Assembly (NCBI GenBank): GCA_947625605.1 | Contig: CANQOY010000013.1 | Span: 1 to 36,427, forward strand | Direction: 5' to 3' | Source: an uncultured Clostridia bacterium | GTDB lineage: Bacteria > Bacillota > Clostridia > Christensenellales > Borkfalkiaceae | DNA length: 36,427 bases | In this document: in pieces, positions 7,615 through 16,254 of the stretch | How positions within the stretch are numbered: position 1 is the first letter of the stretch | How the letters are laid out: each line of letters begins with the position of its first letter | Notes under the pieces: generated by a model | Database searches by the model: none | What the model saw: only the letters and a program-made list of their open reading frames with translations | What the model was told of the DNA's origin: nothing | Translations under genes and position numbers: made by a program

Positions 7615-10600
7615 CTATGCCTGCGGAGCCGAGGCGGCGGCGACATACGTCTCAAATTGCGCTTCAAACTGGGTGAGATTGATCTGTACGAATAGCCACA
7701 TCTCATCCTTTGGATCATTCCCCCAAATATCATTAATGATCGTCGTCGGGAGTACTTTAGAGATCAGGAAGCGGAGCCCATGGATCCTGTCGAGCAAGGC
7801 TGCCTTTGCATCGTTATCCAACGAAAGGGTGGAGAAGTCCCACGTCACCGTACCGTCTTCCTCGGAGACGATCCTGCAGCTCCCGATCTTGCCGTAGAGT
7901 TCTGCGACCGCCTGTCCGATGACCTCTTTGAGCGCGGTCCCGAGCGCCGTTTCCACGGTGCCTTTGATGAGTTCTCTGTTCAGTGCGGTGACCTCGGTGA
8001 CTTTTTGGTTGAGTTCCGCCAGTGCGGTCTCCTCGAGCCACGTCGGTTTCAGCGCTGTAATCCACGTTTTGCCCCACGGCATCTTGGTCGCATCGTTGTC
8101 CATATTGGAAGTCCAATAATCGTAGCCGACGTACAGACCGTAGGCAGAGGAGAGCTTCCTCATCGTGCTAAGAAGGCTTTCGATCGACGCCTCGCTGCCC
8201 TGTGCGGTCAGCGCTTCGAGCTCGCTCTTGATCTCTTTATAGGAATCTATGACATCGTCAAGGTTCTTTTGGTAGACCTCGGCGACGAAATCCTGATACC
8301 CCGTGTCTTCCTTCAATGTGTCGGGAAGTTTGTCGTAGGTGGGCTTGAATTCGTTGACGATCTTAGTGAGCGCAGCGGTCCGGCCCGTGCGGTCGGTCGC
8401 CTGTTCGAACTCCGTCTTTGCTTGGGCGATGTCCGCCGTCAGCTTGCTCGCGACCGCCGACTCATGCGCCGCGCGCTTGGTGAGATAGGTCTCGACGGTC
8501 TCTGCGCCGACTGCGGTTTCGAGGGTCTCGTTCCCATCGATCGCGGGAACGGTGATGCCCGAAACAGTTGCGGACTTTTCGTAGAGGGCGTTGAGCGCGT
8601 CCCATTCGGTCTCGGGAGAATTTTCCGTGATGGTTGCAACCGTCGATTTGAATGTCTCCGCGCGGTCATAATAGAGCTGTGCGGTGAGAAGGAGAACGGT
8701 GGTCTTTTCGCCGACGACCTTTTCCGCGAGATAGGAGCTGTTGTACATGAGCGTCTTCACCGCGGGATCCTGTCCGTTGATCTCGTCTTGCAGGGCGGTG
8801 ACCCTTTGGACGTATTGCTCGTAACCGCTTTCGGTGACGTCCATGCCGTCGATGAGCTCCTGCAATTTATCGGCATATTCCGCCGCCTTTTCGTTCGCCG
8901 CTTTGAGTTCCTTGACTGCCTTGTCTGCGGCAAGGTCCGCCGATCCCATTTCCGTGAGCTCTTCCTTGTAGGTGAGGGTGAGCCCGATGAAGCGCACGGA
9001 CTCGGATCCCTCCGCGGTGGCGGGGATCGCATACACCGCGAGGTCGAACATGGGCTTGCCCTCCGCGGTCACGCCGAGGAAGAATTCCACGCCCGTGATC
9101 TCTCCGCCGAGCCAACCGCGGAGCATCGAGTCTGCAAACATGGCCGTAAATTCATCGAGATTTGCCGTCGCCTGTTGGACCAACGAATCGACAAGACCGT
9201 TGTATGCGGCGGCGATCGCCTGAACGGCGGGTTCGCCGAGCGCGATCGTTATGCCGTTTTCCGCCACCGTGAATGTGAGGGGAAGGAGGCTGAAAGCGGG
9301 CTGTTGCGGCGTTTCGGCGGGATCGGACGGATCCGTCTCCTCCGCGGCTACCGCCGTCTGCGTGCCGATGAGCGTTTTGAGATCGACCTCGGTCATGCCC
9401 ATGGGAAGATCGTTCGCGTCATTGAATGCAAGCGTGAGCATGCCGTCGCCCGTGTAATAGACGTCGAGGCTCGAAAGCTTCTCGTTGATGTAAGGAGGCA
9501 GATCGGGGATCATGCCGCCGACCGCTCCGATCAGCGACAAGAGCGCGGAAGCGGGCGTGAGATCGAGATGCAGGTGCGCCTTTGCGAGCGCGAAGTAGTC
9601 GCCCGACCACACGGCCGTCGGATCGAGACGGAAATCGAGATCGCCCGTAAACGGCTGTGCGATCGCGCCGCCGATGAGCTGCGTTTCGAGGGAGATGCCG
9701 ATCTTCTCGCCCTTGGTGACGTTTTCCCCGGGATCGGCTTTGACGGAGACGGCGATCCCGGTGAGCTCATCGAGCCCCGCGGCGTCGGCCGTGAGCTCGG
9801 TGAAGGTGAAGCCGAGCAGCGAGCGGAGGTAGCCGTGCGTATCGCCGAGTTTTTCTTCGAGCGCGGCGATCATCCCGCGGTATGCGCTGTTGAGCGCTTC
9901 GAGCGCATGGGGTTGGAGCGAGACCGTGTAGCCCGTCTGCGTCCGTTCGATCGAAAGGGTCTGCCCGATTGCGGTTTGGAGATCTTCGAGGGAGAAGTCT
10001 CCGCCCTGCGCAAAGAGCGCGCCGAGATCGGCAGCGTAAGTGAAGAGGTAGCGGTCGACGTTCTCCGCCCTGTCGTTGAGTATGAAGAGGAGCATGCCGC
10101 CGCCCTCGTAGCGCACCGTCAGGGTGTTCGCGAGCTGCGAGATGAGGGGCATGTCCGCGAGTGAGAGGTCAAAACGCAGCGAGAACGCGTCCGCGAGGTC
10201 GCCCTGTTCGAGCGCTTCCTGACGGAGCCGCAGCGAGAGATTCCCCGCAAGGTCTACCGCCGTGGCGGAGATGCCGAGGCCGAGGGAGACGGGAAGGGAG
10301 ACCGCATTGCGGTCGTCGAGCGCGTTGCCGAAAGCGGCCGTGAGCTGCATGAGGGGATCGGTCTCCTCCTGCGGCGGGACGGGCTCGGAGGGCGCGGAGC
10401 CGATCTTTTGGTTGAACTCCTCCACGCTCGGGATGGCGACCTGCCCGTTGACTTCGGAATAGGTGGATTCGAGCGTCTGTTCCACGTTCATGCCGAGCAC
10501 CTTCTTCGCGCTGTAAGAGCAGGTGGAGGTGTAGGAGACGGGCGTCCAGTCCCGCTTGATCGTGAGGCGGATATCCACGTCCGAGAAGGAGGGAAGGTTG

Positions 10601-11241
10601 TCGAGCGAGCCGTACGCCTTCGTCTGCAAGCGGATGCCCGTGGTGGCGGACTCCGTCGCCGTGCCGCTTTGGTAGGATTCGTCCCCCGCAAGGCGGAAGA
10701 AGTAGGTGAGGGTATCGCCCTCCTCGCTTTCGAGCCTTGCATAGCGGAGCGTCTTTTCGTTGACGATATACCCGCCGAGCGTGACCTCGTCCGCCGTGAA
10801 GCCGTACACCTTCTTATATTCTTCCTTGTCGGCGGCCTTCATTTCTCCGTCGAAGCTGTTGCGGTAGACGACCTTTCCGTTTTTGGAGAAGGATTGGTGC
10901 TTCATCTTCACGAGGGCGGAGCTCGACGAAGCCTCGTTGAGGAAGTCCTCCCCGTTCTTATAAGTGACGTTGTGGATATTCTGTCTGTATCCCGCAAGGC
11001 TGGCGACCGCGGCGCCCTCCGCCGTGATCTTGTAGCTCTGCAATTCGCTCTGCTTCTGCAAGAAGGCATAGATGACGTTTTCGGGCGACAGTTCGTCTGG
11101 CGCCTTGTTGGTGACGAGCGTCGAGGATTGCCCGCTTTCCGAGAGGGGCGCCTCGGGGCTGCCGCAGGCGGCGACGCCCGCCGTCACGGAGAGCGCGAGG
11201 GCTCCCGAAAGCAATAAGATCGCGATTCTGGATGGTTTCAT
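7615..11241 (-). CDS. Large putative lipoprotein with internal repeats, function unknown
   Basis: The 1208-residue product begins with a lipoprotein signal whose lipobox (VAAC) places the acylated Cys at residue 26. Residues about 50-275 form a beta-rich domain rich in Tyr, Ser and Lys, broadly like LolA/LppX-type folds. Two related modules follow. Module A (about 305-525) contains LTVRYEGGGMLLFILND and YTVSLQPHALEAL. Module B (about 530-760) contains LDVYYTGDGMLTLAFND and ITIALGEPAVQAI. The C-terminal third (about 760-1208) is mostly helical with coiled-coil character (KAVKELKAANEKAAEYADKLQEL) and a Trp-rich end. The ATG at 11241 was chosen because the signal peptide starts there and GGAGGA lies just upstream. 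No enzyme motif is visible. A surface scaffold or envelope-associated protein is an inference only. Confidence 0.85.
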   Translation of the reverse strand: MKPSRIAILLLSGALALSVTAGVAACGSPEAPLSESGQSSTLVTNKAPDELSPENVIYAFLQKQSELQSYKITAEGAAVASLAGYRQNIHNVTYKNGEDFLNEASSSSALVKMKHQSFSKNGKVVYRNSFDGEMKAADKEEYKKVYGFTADEVTLGGYIVNEKTLRYARLESEEGDTLTYFFRLAGDESYQSGTATESATTGIRLQTKAYGSLDNLPSFSDVDIRLTIKRDWTPVSYTSTCSYSAKKVLGMNVEQTLESTYSEVNGQVAIPSVEEFNQKIGSAPSEPVPPQEETDPLMQLTAAFGNALDDRNAVSLPVSLGLGISATAVDLAGNLSLRLRQEALEQGDLADAFSLRFDLSLADMPLISQLANTLTVRYEGGGMLLFILNDRAENVDRYLFTYAADLGALFAQGGDFSLEDLQTAIGQTLSIERTQTGYTVSLQPHALEALNSAYRGMIAALEEKLGDTHGYLRSLLGFTFTELTADAAGLDELTGIAVSVKADPGENVTKGEKIGISLETQLIGGAIAQPFTGDLDFRLDPTAVWSGDYFALAKAHLHLDLTPASALLSLIGAVGGMIPDLPPYINEKLSSLDVYYTGDGMLTLAFNDANDLPMGMTEVDLKTLIGTQTAVAAEETDPSDPAETPQQPAFSLLPLTFTVAENGITIALGEPAVQAIAAAYNGLVDSLVQQATANLDEFTAMFADSMLRGWLGGEITGVEFFLGVTAEGKPMFDLAVYAIPATAEGSESVRFIGLTLTYKEELTEMGSADLAADKAVKELKAANEKAAEYADKLQELIDGMDVTESGYEQYVQRVTALQDEINGQDPAVKTLMYNSSYLAEKVVGEKTTVLLLTAQLYYDRAETFKSTVATITENSPETEWDALNALYEKSATVSGITVPAIDGNETLETAVGAETVETYLTKRAAHESAVASKLTADIAQAKTEFEQATDRTGRTAALTKIVNEFKPTYDKLPDTLKEDTGYQDFVAEVYQKNLDDVIDSYKEIKSELEALTAQGSEASIESLLSTMRKLSSAYGLYVGYDYWTSNMDNDATKMPWGKTWITALKPTWLEETALAELNQKVTEVTALNRELIKGTVETALGTALKEVIGQAVAELYGKIGSCRIVSEEDGTVTWDFSTLSLDNDAKAALLDRIHGLRFLISKVLPTTIINDIWGNDPKDEMWLFVQINLTQFEAQFETYVAAASAPQA

Positions 11242-11253
11242 GTTTCCTCCATA

Positions 11254-11282
11254 TGTACAGGAACTTCCGCATGCGCTGTACA
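11254..11282. promoter_or_regulatory. Nested inverted repeats in the 5' untranslated region of the large lipoprotein
   Basis: TGTACAG (11254-11260) and CTGTACA (11276-11282) are perfect arms 15 bases apart. They enclose the palindrome CGCATGCG (11268-11275). A further palindrome, TTGCATGCAA, lies at 11290-11299 near the predicted transcription start. These could be a regulator site or an RNA hairpin. Confidence 0.4.
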
Positions 11283-11304
11283 TGGTTTTTTGCATGCAAC
11301 AAGC

Positions 11305-11333
11305 AGTATACACCGTGTGTGACATTTTGTCAA
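11305..11333 (-). promoter_or_regulatory. Promoter of the large lipoprotein gene
   Basis: Read on the minus strand: TTGACA (11333-11328), 17 bases, TATACT (11310-11305). The -35 box is covered by an inverted repeat. Confidence 0.85.
11320..11333. promoter_or_regulatory. Candidate operator 1
   Basis: TGACA-TTT-TGTCA with a trailing A, overlapping the -35 box of the minus-strand promoter. It shares TTTTGTCAA with the site at 11458-11471. Confidence 0.45.
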
Positions 11334-11457
11334 GGAATCATAGGAAAATATGACAAAAAAATTTCAGATGCGGGAAAGGGGCGTTCGTCGGCGCCCGCGA
11401 AGGCGCAAAAGAGCGCAAAGAATAGAAAAAATGCAATCAAAAACGCAGCCTATGCAA

Positions 11458-11471
11458 TTGACTTTTGTCAA
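11458..11471. promoter_or_regulatory. Candidate operator 2
   Basis: TTGAC-TTTT-GTCAA is a perfect 5-bp inverted repeat. It overlaps the -35 box of the uxaC promoter in the same way that site 1 overlaps the divergent promoter. Confidence 0.45.
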
Positions 11472-11485
11472 AAAAAGATTATTCT
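11458..11485 (+). promoter_or_regulatory. Promoter of the hexuronate operon
   Basis: TTGACT (11458-11463), 16 bases, TATTCT (11480-11485), about 50 bases before the uxaC start. Confidence 0.65.
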
Positions 11486-11537
11486 TTAAGAGAGAGGCCA
11501 AAGCCCGCAGAGGGCGCAGGCCGCCGCAGAGGATACC

Positions 11538-12872
11538 ATGAACGAAACCTTTTTCAGCGACAACGTATTGCTCCGTTCCCGCACGGCGGCGGAGCTCTAC
11601 CGCGGCGTCCGCGATCTTCCCATCGTGGACTATCATTCCCATCTCAACGAGCGCGAGATCGCGGAGGGCAGGACCTTCTCCACGATTACGGAGCTCTGGC
11701 TCGGATCCGATCACTATAAGTGGCGCGCGATGCGCGCCTGCGGCATTGAGGAGAGAAGGATCACGGGGGACGCGGGGGACTACGAAAAGTTTCTCGCATA
11801 CGCCTCGGTCATGCCCATGCTCTGCGGAAATCCGCTCTACTATTGGACGCACATGGAGCTCAAAGCCCTCTTCGGGATCCGCCTTCCGCTCAACGCGCAG
11901 ACAGCGCCCGAGATCTATGCGCGCGCAAACGAGGCGCTCGGGCAGCTCTCCGTGCGCCGCCTTCTCGAAAAATTCCGCGTGGAGTACATCGCCACGACGG
12001 ACGACCCCGCAAGCCCGCTCTCGCATCACGGGCAGTACGGCGGGGTGCGCGTCTGCCCGACCTTCCGCGCCGACAGGGCCCTGCGTGCGGACGGGGATTG
12101 CCTCGAAGCGCTCGGGGCGGCGTGCGGAAAGCGCATCGAGACGCTTGCGGATCTTCGGGACGCGCTCGAACAGAGGCTGCGCTTCTTCCTCTCGAAGGGG
12201 TGCGCGCTCGCGGACGTCAGCGTGGAGGAAACGCCCCTCGTCGGCGTCACCGAAGCGGAGGCCGAGGCGCTCTTCTCCCGCCGCGGAGAGCTCGAAGGCC
12301 TTGCGGCGCGCCGCCTCTTCTCGTACGGCTTGGCCTTCCTCGCGGAGCTCTGCCGCAAGTACGGGATCGTGCTGCAAATGCACATCGGCGCACTGCGCAA
12401 CGTCAACCGTCCCGCCTATCTCGCCCTCGGCGCAGACGCGGGCTACGACGTCATGCACGGCAGCGTGGATACCGACGGGATCGCGGCCTTTTTGGGGCGG
12501 CTGCATGCGGAGGGAAAGCTCCCGAAGGCCATTCTCTACACCTTGGAGCCGGGCTCTCTGCCCGCACTGTGCACGGTCGCAGGCTCCTTCCCGGACGTGC
12601 GCGTGGGCGCGGCATGGTGGTTCAACGATACCTTGCAGGGCATCCGCAGGCATTTGGAGACCGTCTCGGAATACTCCGTGCTCGGCACTTCGACGGGCAT
12701 GCTCACGGACAGCCGTTCCTTTGCGGGCTATTGCCGTTTCGACTTCTTCCGCCGCATCCTCGCGGACGCCGTGGCGGAGAAAGTGGACGCGGGCGAATAC
12801 GATCGAGGCGGCGCGGCGCAGCTTCTCTATGACATCTGCTACGCCAACCCGAAAAAATTCATGAAGATATGA
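11538..12872 (+). CDS. uxaC: Glucuronate (uronate) isomerase
   Basis: The enzyme isomerises D-glucuronate to D-fructuronate, and usually D-galacturonate to D-tagaturonate, as the first cytoplasmic step of hexuronate use. The 444 residues are close to the family norm. Visible marks are the amidohydrolase-like metal motif DYHSHL (His 33 and His 35), the QMHIGALRN segment, and VGAAWWFNDTLQGIRRHLETVSEY with STGMLTDSRSF near the C-terminus, all characteristic of UxaC. ATG 11538 follows a modest GCAGAGG site. It is the first gene of a five-gene run. The next start is 10 bases after its stop. Confidence 0.94.
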   Translation: MNETFFSDNVLLRSRTAAELYRGVRDLPIVDYHSHLNEREIAEGRTFSTITELWLGSDHYKWRAMRACGIEERRITGDAGDYEKFLAYASVMPMLCGNPLYYWTHMELKALFGIRLPLNAQTAPEIYARANEALGQLSVRRLLEKFRVEYIATTDDPASPLSHHGQYGGVRVCPTFRADRALRADGDCLEALGAACGKRIETLADLRDALEQRLRFFLSKGCALADVSVEETPLVGVTEAEAEALFSRRGELEGLAARRLFSYGLAFLAELCRKYGIVLQMHIGALRNVNRPAYLALGADAGYDVMHGSVDTDGIAAFLGRLHAEGKLPKAILYTLEPGSLPALCTVAGSFPDVRVGAAWWFNDTLQGIRRHLETVSEYSVLGTSTGMLTDSRSFAGYCRFDFFRRILADAVAEKVDAGEYDRGGAAQLLYDICYANPKKFMKI

Positions 12873-12882
12873 AGGAGGAGAG

Positions 12883-13716
12883 ATGAAGTTACCGTTCCAT
12901 GTGGATCTGAGCTCCGCCGTGGCTGTCGTTACGGGTGCGGGCGGCGTGCTCATGAGCGAATTTGCCAAGGCGCTTGCGGCCTGCGGCGCGAGGGTCGCGC
13001 TGCTCGATATCAACTTCGAGGCCGCCAAAAAATTTGCCGACGAGATCGGCGACCGCGCGATCGCCGTCCGCTGCAACTGCCTCGACCGCGAGAGCATTTT
13101 GCAGGCCAAGGAGACGGTGGGGGAGGCGTTCGGGCGCGTCAACCTCCTCATCAACGGCGCGGGCGGCAACAACGCAAGGGCCACCTGCGACAACGAGACC
13201 ATGGCGCCCGATCTCCCCGCGTCCGTCAAGAGCTTCTTCGACCTCGAAGAATCGGGGCTGAAATTCGTTTTCGACCTCAACATCACCTCGGCCTTCCTCG
13301 TCACGCAGGTCTTTGCGAAGGACATGGTGGAGGGCGGTGGCAACATCATCAACATTTCCTCGATGAACGCCTTCCGTCCGCTCACCAAGATCCCCGCGTA
13401 CAGCGCGGCCAAGGCGGGTGTTTCCAACTTCACGCAGTGGCTCGCCGTGCACTTCGCACCCTGCCACATCCGCGCGAACGCGATCGCTCCCGGCTTCTTC
13501 GTCACCAACCAGAACCGCGATCTCCTCTACGGGCCGGACGGCGCGCCCACGGCGCGCACGGGCAAGATCCTCGCCGCAACGCCGCAGAAGCGGTTCGGCG
13601 AAGTCTCCGACCTCATCGGGACCCTGCTCTGGCTCGCGAGCGACGAGGCGAGCGGCTTCGTCACGGGGTCGGTCATCGCGGTAGACGGCGGATTTGCCGC
13701 ATACAGCGGCGTATAA
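12883..13716 (+). CDS. SDR-family fructuronate reductase (D-mannonate oxidoreductase type)
   Basis: This short-chain dehydrogenase of 277 residues is predicted to reduce D-fructuronate to D-mannonate with NAD(P)H. The Rossmann motif reads TGAGGVLM (17-24), the NAG-type motif NGAGGN (91-96), and the catalytic set is Ser160, Tyr173 and Lys177 (PAYSAAKAG). The C-terminus VTGSVIAVDGGF is standard for the superfamily. The long insertion between about residues 98 and 125 is typical of the mannonate/fructuronate group rather than of small SDRs. An AGGAGGAG site precedes the start. The neighbour uxaC supports the substrate. SDR substrate calls from sequence alone remain uncertain. Confidence 0.85.
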   Translation: MKLPFHVDLSSAVAVVTGAGGVLMSEFAKALAACGARVALLDINFEAAKKFADEIGDRAIAVRCNCLDRESILQAKETVGEAFGRVNLLINGAGGNNARATCDNETMAPDLPASVKSFFDLEESGLKFVFDLNITSAFLVTQVFAKDMVEGGGNIINISSMNAFRPLTKIPAYSAAKAGVSNFTQWLAVHFAPCHIRANAIAPGFFVTNQNRDLLYGPDGAPTARTGKILAATPQKRFGEVSDLIGTLLWLASDEASGFVTGSVIAVDGGFAAYSGV

Positions 13717-13740
13717 AAAAGCTGTAAACAGGAGGCTGTC

Positions 13741-14799
13741 ATGAAGAAATATGCGATCGTCGCTCCCACGAGCATGGGGGTCAGGATCACGCCTGAAAAC
13801 AGGCAACCCGTGGGCATGGGTGGCCTGTTTCGCATGCAGGCGACGAGTGCGGAGAGCAATGTCCTCTCCATTTCCGCGGGGCTCGGGCTGCCCGTAAAGG
13901 CGCTCACCGCATTTGTGGAGGGGAGCCCCGTCGCGCAGTTCATCAAGGGGGATCTTCGCCGCAGGGGCATCGACTTCGAGGCGAAAGAGGTCCCGCAAGG
14001 CGGGCCGTGGGGATACCGCCACCAGTTCAACATTGCGGATAGCGGCTACGGCCTGCGGGCGCCCCGCGTCGCGAACGACCGCGCGGGGGAGGTCGGCAGG
14101 ACGCTCTCTGCCGCCGACTTCGACCTCAGCCGCATCTTCGGGGAAGAGGGCGCGGACGTCCTGCACCTCTCGGGGCTCATCGCGGCGCTCTCGCCGACGA
14201 CGGGGGAACTCTGCCTGCAACTTGCGCGCGCGGCGAAGCGGTACGGTGCCAAGGTCTGCTTCGACCTCAACTACCGCGCCTCTTTCTGGAAGGGACGCGA
14301 GGAGGAGCTCTCCAAGCTCTTCGGGGAGATTGCCTCGCTCACGGATATCCTCGTCGGGAACGAGGAGGACTTCCAGCTCTGCCTCGGCGTGCGCGGGCCG
14401 GAGACGGGCGGGCGCGACCTCGCGGAAAAGATCGGCGGATTCCAAAAGATGGTCGAATGCGTCAAGCGCGCATATCCCAACGCCCACACTTTCGCCACGA
14501 CGCTCCGTCAGGTCGTCTCGGCGAACGAGCACCTCTGGGGCGCCGTCGCCCTCTTCGGAGAGGAGTGGACGGTCATCGAGCCCCGCCCCATCCCCGTTCT
14601 CGATCGGATCGGCGGCGGCGACGGCTTCGTGGGAGGGCTGCTCTATGCCATGGAAAAGGGATATTCCCCCGCGGACTGCGTCCGCTTCGGCTGGGCGTGC
14701 GGCGCGTTCGTCACGACGCTTCTCGACGACTTCGGCCTTCCCGCAGACGAGAAGCAGATCTGGGATATTTGGGCGGGAAACGCCCGCGTACAGCGTTAA
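13741..14799 (+). CDS. PfkB-family sugar-acid kinase (KdgK-like; gluconate is a candidate substrate)
   Basis: This ribokinase-superfamily protein of 352 residues phosphorylates a sugar or sugar acid using ATP. The C-terminal signature is DRIGGGDGFVGGLLYAM, with catalytic Asp at about residue 294. DLNYRASFW near residue 175 is a motif also seen in 2-keto-3-deoxygluconate kinases, so automatic annotation would call it KdgK. Its operon, however, contains 6-phosphogluconate dehydrogenase and a LarA-family protein, while mannonate dehydratase and KDPG aldolase are not present. That makes D-gluconate to 6-phosphogluconate a plausible activity. The start is supported by AGGAGG about 6 bases upstream. 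Confidence 0.85.
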   Translation: MKKYAIVAPTSMGVRITPENRQPVGMGGLFRMQATSAESNVLSISAGLGLPVKALTAFVEGSPVAQFIKGDLRRRGIDFEAKEVPQGGPWGYRHQFNIADSGYGLRAPRVANDRAGEVGRTLSAADFDLSRIFGEEGADVLHLSGLIAALSPTTGELCLQLARAAKRYGAKVCFDLNYRASFWKGREEELSKLFGEIASLTDILVGNEEDFQLCLGVRGPETGGRDLAEKIGGFQKMVECVKRAYPNAHTFATTLRQVVSANEHLWGAVALFGEEWTVIEPRPIPVLDRIGGGDGFVGGLLYAMEKGYSPADCVRFGWACGAFVTTLLDDFGLPADEKQIWDIWAGNARVQR

Positions 14800-14809
14800 G
14801 GAGGGTACC

Positions 14810-16252
14810 ATGTCTGCGGATATCGGTATGATCGGGCTCGCCGTCATGGGGAGCAATCTCGTAAAAAACATGCTCGGGAAGGGCTACACCGTCGCCGTCT
14901 ATAACCGCGAACGGGAGATGACCGAGCACTTCATGGAGCAAAACAGGGGCGAAAAAGTGATCGCGACCTATTCCTATGCGGAGCTCGTAAAGAGCGTTGC
15001 CCGTCCGCGCAAGATCATGATGATGATCCGTGCGGGCGCGCCCGTGGATATGGTGCTCGAACAGCTCTTGCCCCTCCTCGAAGAGGGCGATATCGTCATC
15101 GACGGCGGCAATTCGCACTTCCCCGATACCATGCGCAGAACGGCGCTCCTCGAAAGCCGCGGCTTACGGTTCATCGGCATGGGCGTCTCGGGCGGCGAGG
15201 AGGGCGCGCTCCGCGGACCCTCTCTCATGCCGGGCGGCTCTCCCTCCGCATGGGAGGAGGTGAGGCCCATCCTCACTTCCATTGCCGCGAAGGCGGACGG
15301 CGTCCCCTGCTGCGAATGGGTGGGGGAAAACGGCGCGGGGCACTTCGTCAAGATGGTGCATAACGGCATCGAGTACGGCGACATGCAGCTCATTTCGGAG
15401 TGCTACCAGCTCATGCGCGACCACATGGGGCTCTCCGCGGACGAGATGAGCGCCGTGTTCGGCGAATGGCAGACGACGGAACTCGACAGCTACCTCATCG
15501 GGATCACGGCCGCCATCCTCGCGAAAAAGGACGGCGACGGCGCCCCGCTCGTGGACCGCATCCTCGACGCGGCGGGGCAGAAGGGCACGGGGAAGTGGAC
15601 GGGCATCTCCTCAATGGAGGAGGGCGTGCCGCTCACGCTCATCTGCGAGGCCGTGCATGCGCGCTGCCTCTCCGCGATGAAGGAGGAGCGCGTCGCCGCA
15701 TCGAGGGTATACGGCCGCAAGATCGCACCCTTTACGGGGGATAGAAAGGCCTTCCTCGAAGACATGCGCCGCGCACTCTACTGCGCCAAGATCGTCTCCT
15801 ACGCGCAGGGCTACACCCTCATGCGGGCGGCGGCAAAGACGTACGGTTGGAACTTGAACTACGGCGGCATCGCGCTCATGTGGCGGGGCGGCTGCATCAT
15901 CCGCTCCCGCTTCCTCGGCAAGATCAAGGAGGCGTACGGGAAAAATCCCGCGCTCGAAAACCTCCTGCTCGACCCCTATTTTCAATCTACTCTGGAAAAA
16001 TATCAGGAAAGTTGGAGGCGGGTCGCGGCGGCTTCCATCGCGTGCGGGGTACCCATGCCCGCAATGACCTCCGCACTTTGCTATTTTGACGGGTACACGA
16101 CGGAGCGCCTCCCTGCCAATTTGTTGCAGGCCCAGCGGGACTATTTCGGCGCGCACACCTATGAGCGCACGGACGCGCCCCGCGGCAAATTCTTCCATAC
16201 GAATTGGACGGGCGAAGGCGGCGACACCGTCTCCACGACTTACGAGGTGTAA
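14810..16252 (+). CDS. gnd: 6-phosphogluconate dehydrogenase, decarboxylating
   Basis: The enzyme oxidises 6-phosphogluconate to ribulose-5-phosphate and CO2 with reduction of NAD(P). The 480-residue product is of the long homodimeric type. It shows GLAVMGSNLVKNM at the N-terminus, VIDGGNSHFPDT, the substrate signature MGVSGGEEGALRGPSLMPGG, then GHFVKMVHNGIEYGDMQL with the catalytic Lys, KGTGKW, and the C-terminal tail AQRDYFGAHTYERTD and FHTNW. The reading frame is open far upstream, but AAGGAGG just before the ATG at 14810 and the family N-terminus fix the start. Being co-transcribed with hexuronate genes is unusual and is the main clue to the pathway proposed for this operon. Confidence 0.96.
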   Translation: MSADIGMIGLAVMGSNLVKNMLGKGYTVAVYNREREMTEHFMEQNRGEKVIATYSYAELVKSVARPRKIMMMIRAGAPVDMVLEQLLPLLEEGDIVIDGGNSHFPDTMRRTALLESRGLRFIGMGVSGGEEGALRGPSLMPGGSPSAWEEVRPILTSIAAKADGVPCCEWVGENGAGHFVKMVHNGIEYGDMQLISECYQLMRDHMGLSADEMSAVFGEWQTTELDSYLIGITAAILAKKDGDGAPLVDRILDAAGQKGTGKWTGISSMEEGVPLTLICEAVHARCLSAMKEERVAASRVYGRKIAPFTGDRKAFLEDMRRALYCAKIVSYAQGYTLMRAAAKTYGWNLNYGGIALMWRGGCIIRSRFLGKIKEAYGKNPALENLLLDPYFQSTLEKYQESWRRVAAASIACGVPMPAMTSALCYFDGYTTERLPANLLQAQRDYFGAHTYERTDAPRGKFFHTNWTGEGGDTVSTTYEV

Positions 16253-16254
16253 CG

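Noticed and set aside
7780-10164. Plus-strand open frame of about 794 codons inside the large lipoprotein gene
   Set aside because: It is antisense to a frame with a clear lipoprotein signal, promoter and ribosome site, and its own product has no signal or family pattern.
13913-14809. N-terminal extension of gnd that would overlap the kinase gene
   Set aside because: The extension is Arg/Ser-rich shadow sequence. The ribosome site and family N-terminus place the start at 14810.
12889-14871. Minus-strand open frame across the SDR and kinase genes
   Set aside because: It spans two well-supported plus-strand genes and their spacer. Its composition is typical of antisense frames.
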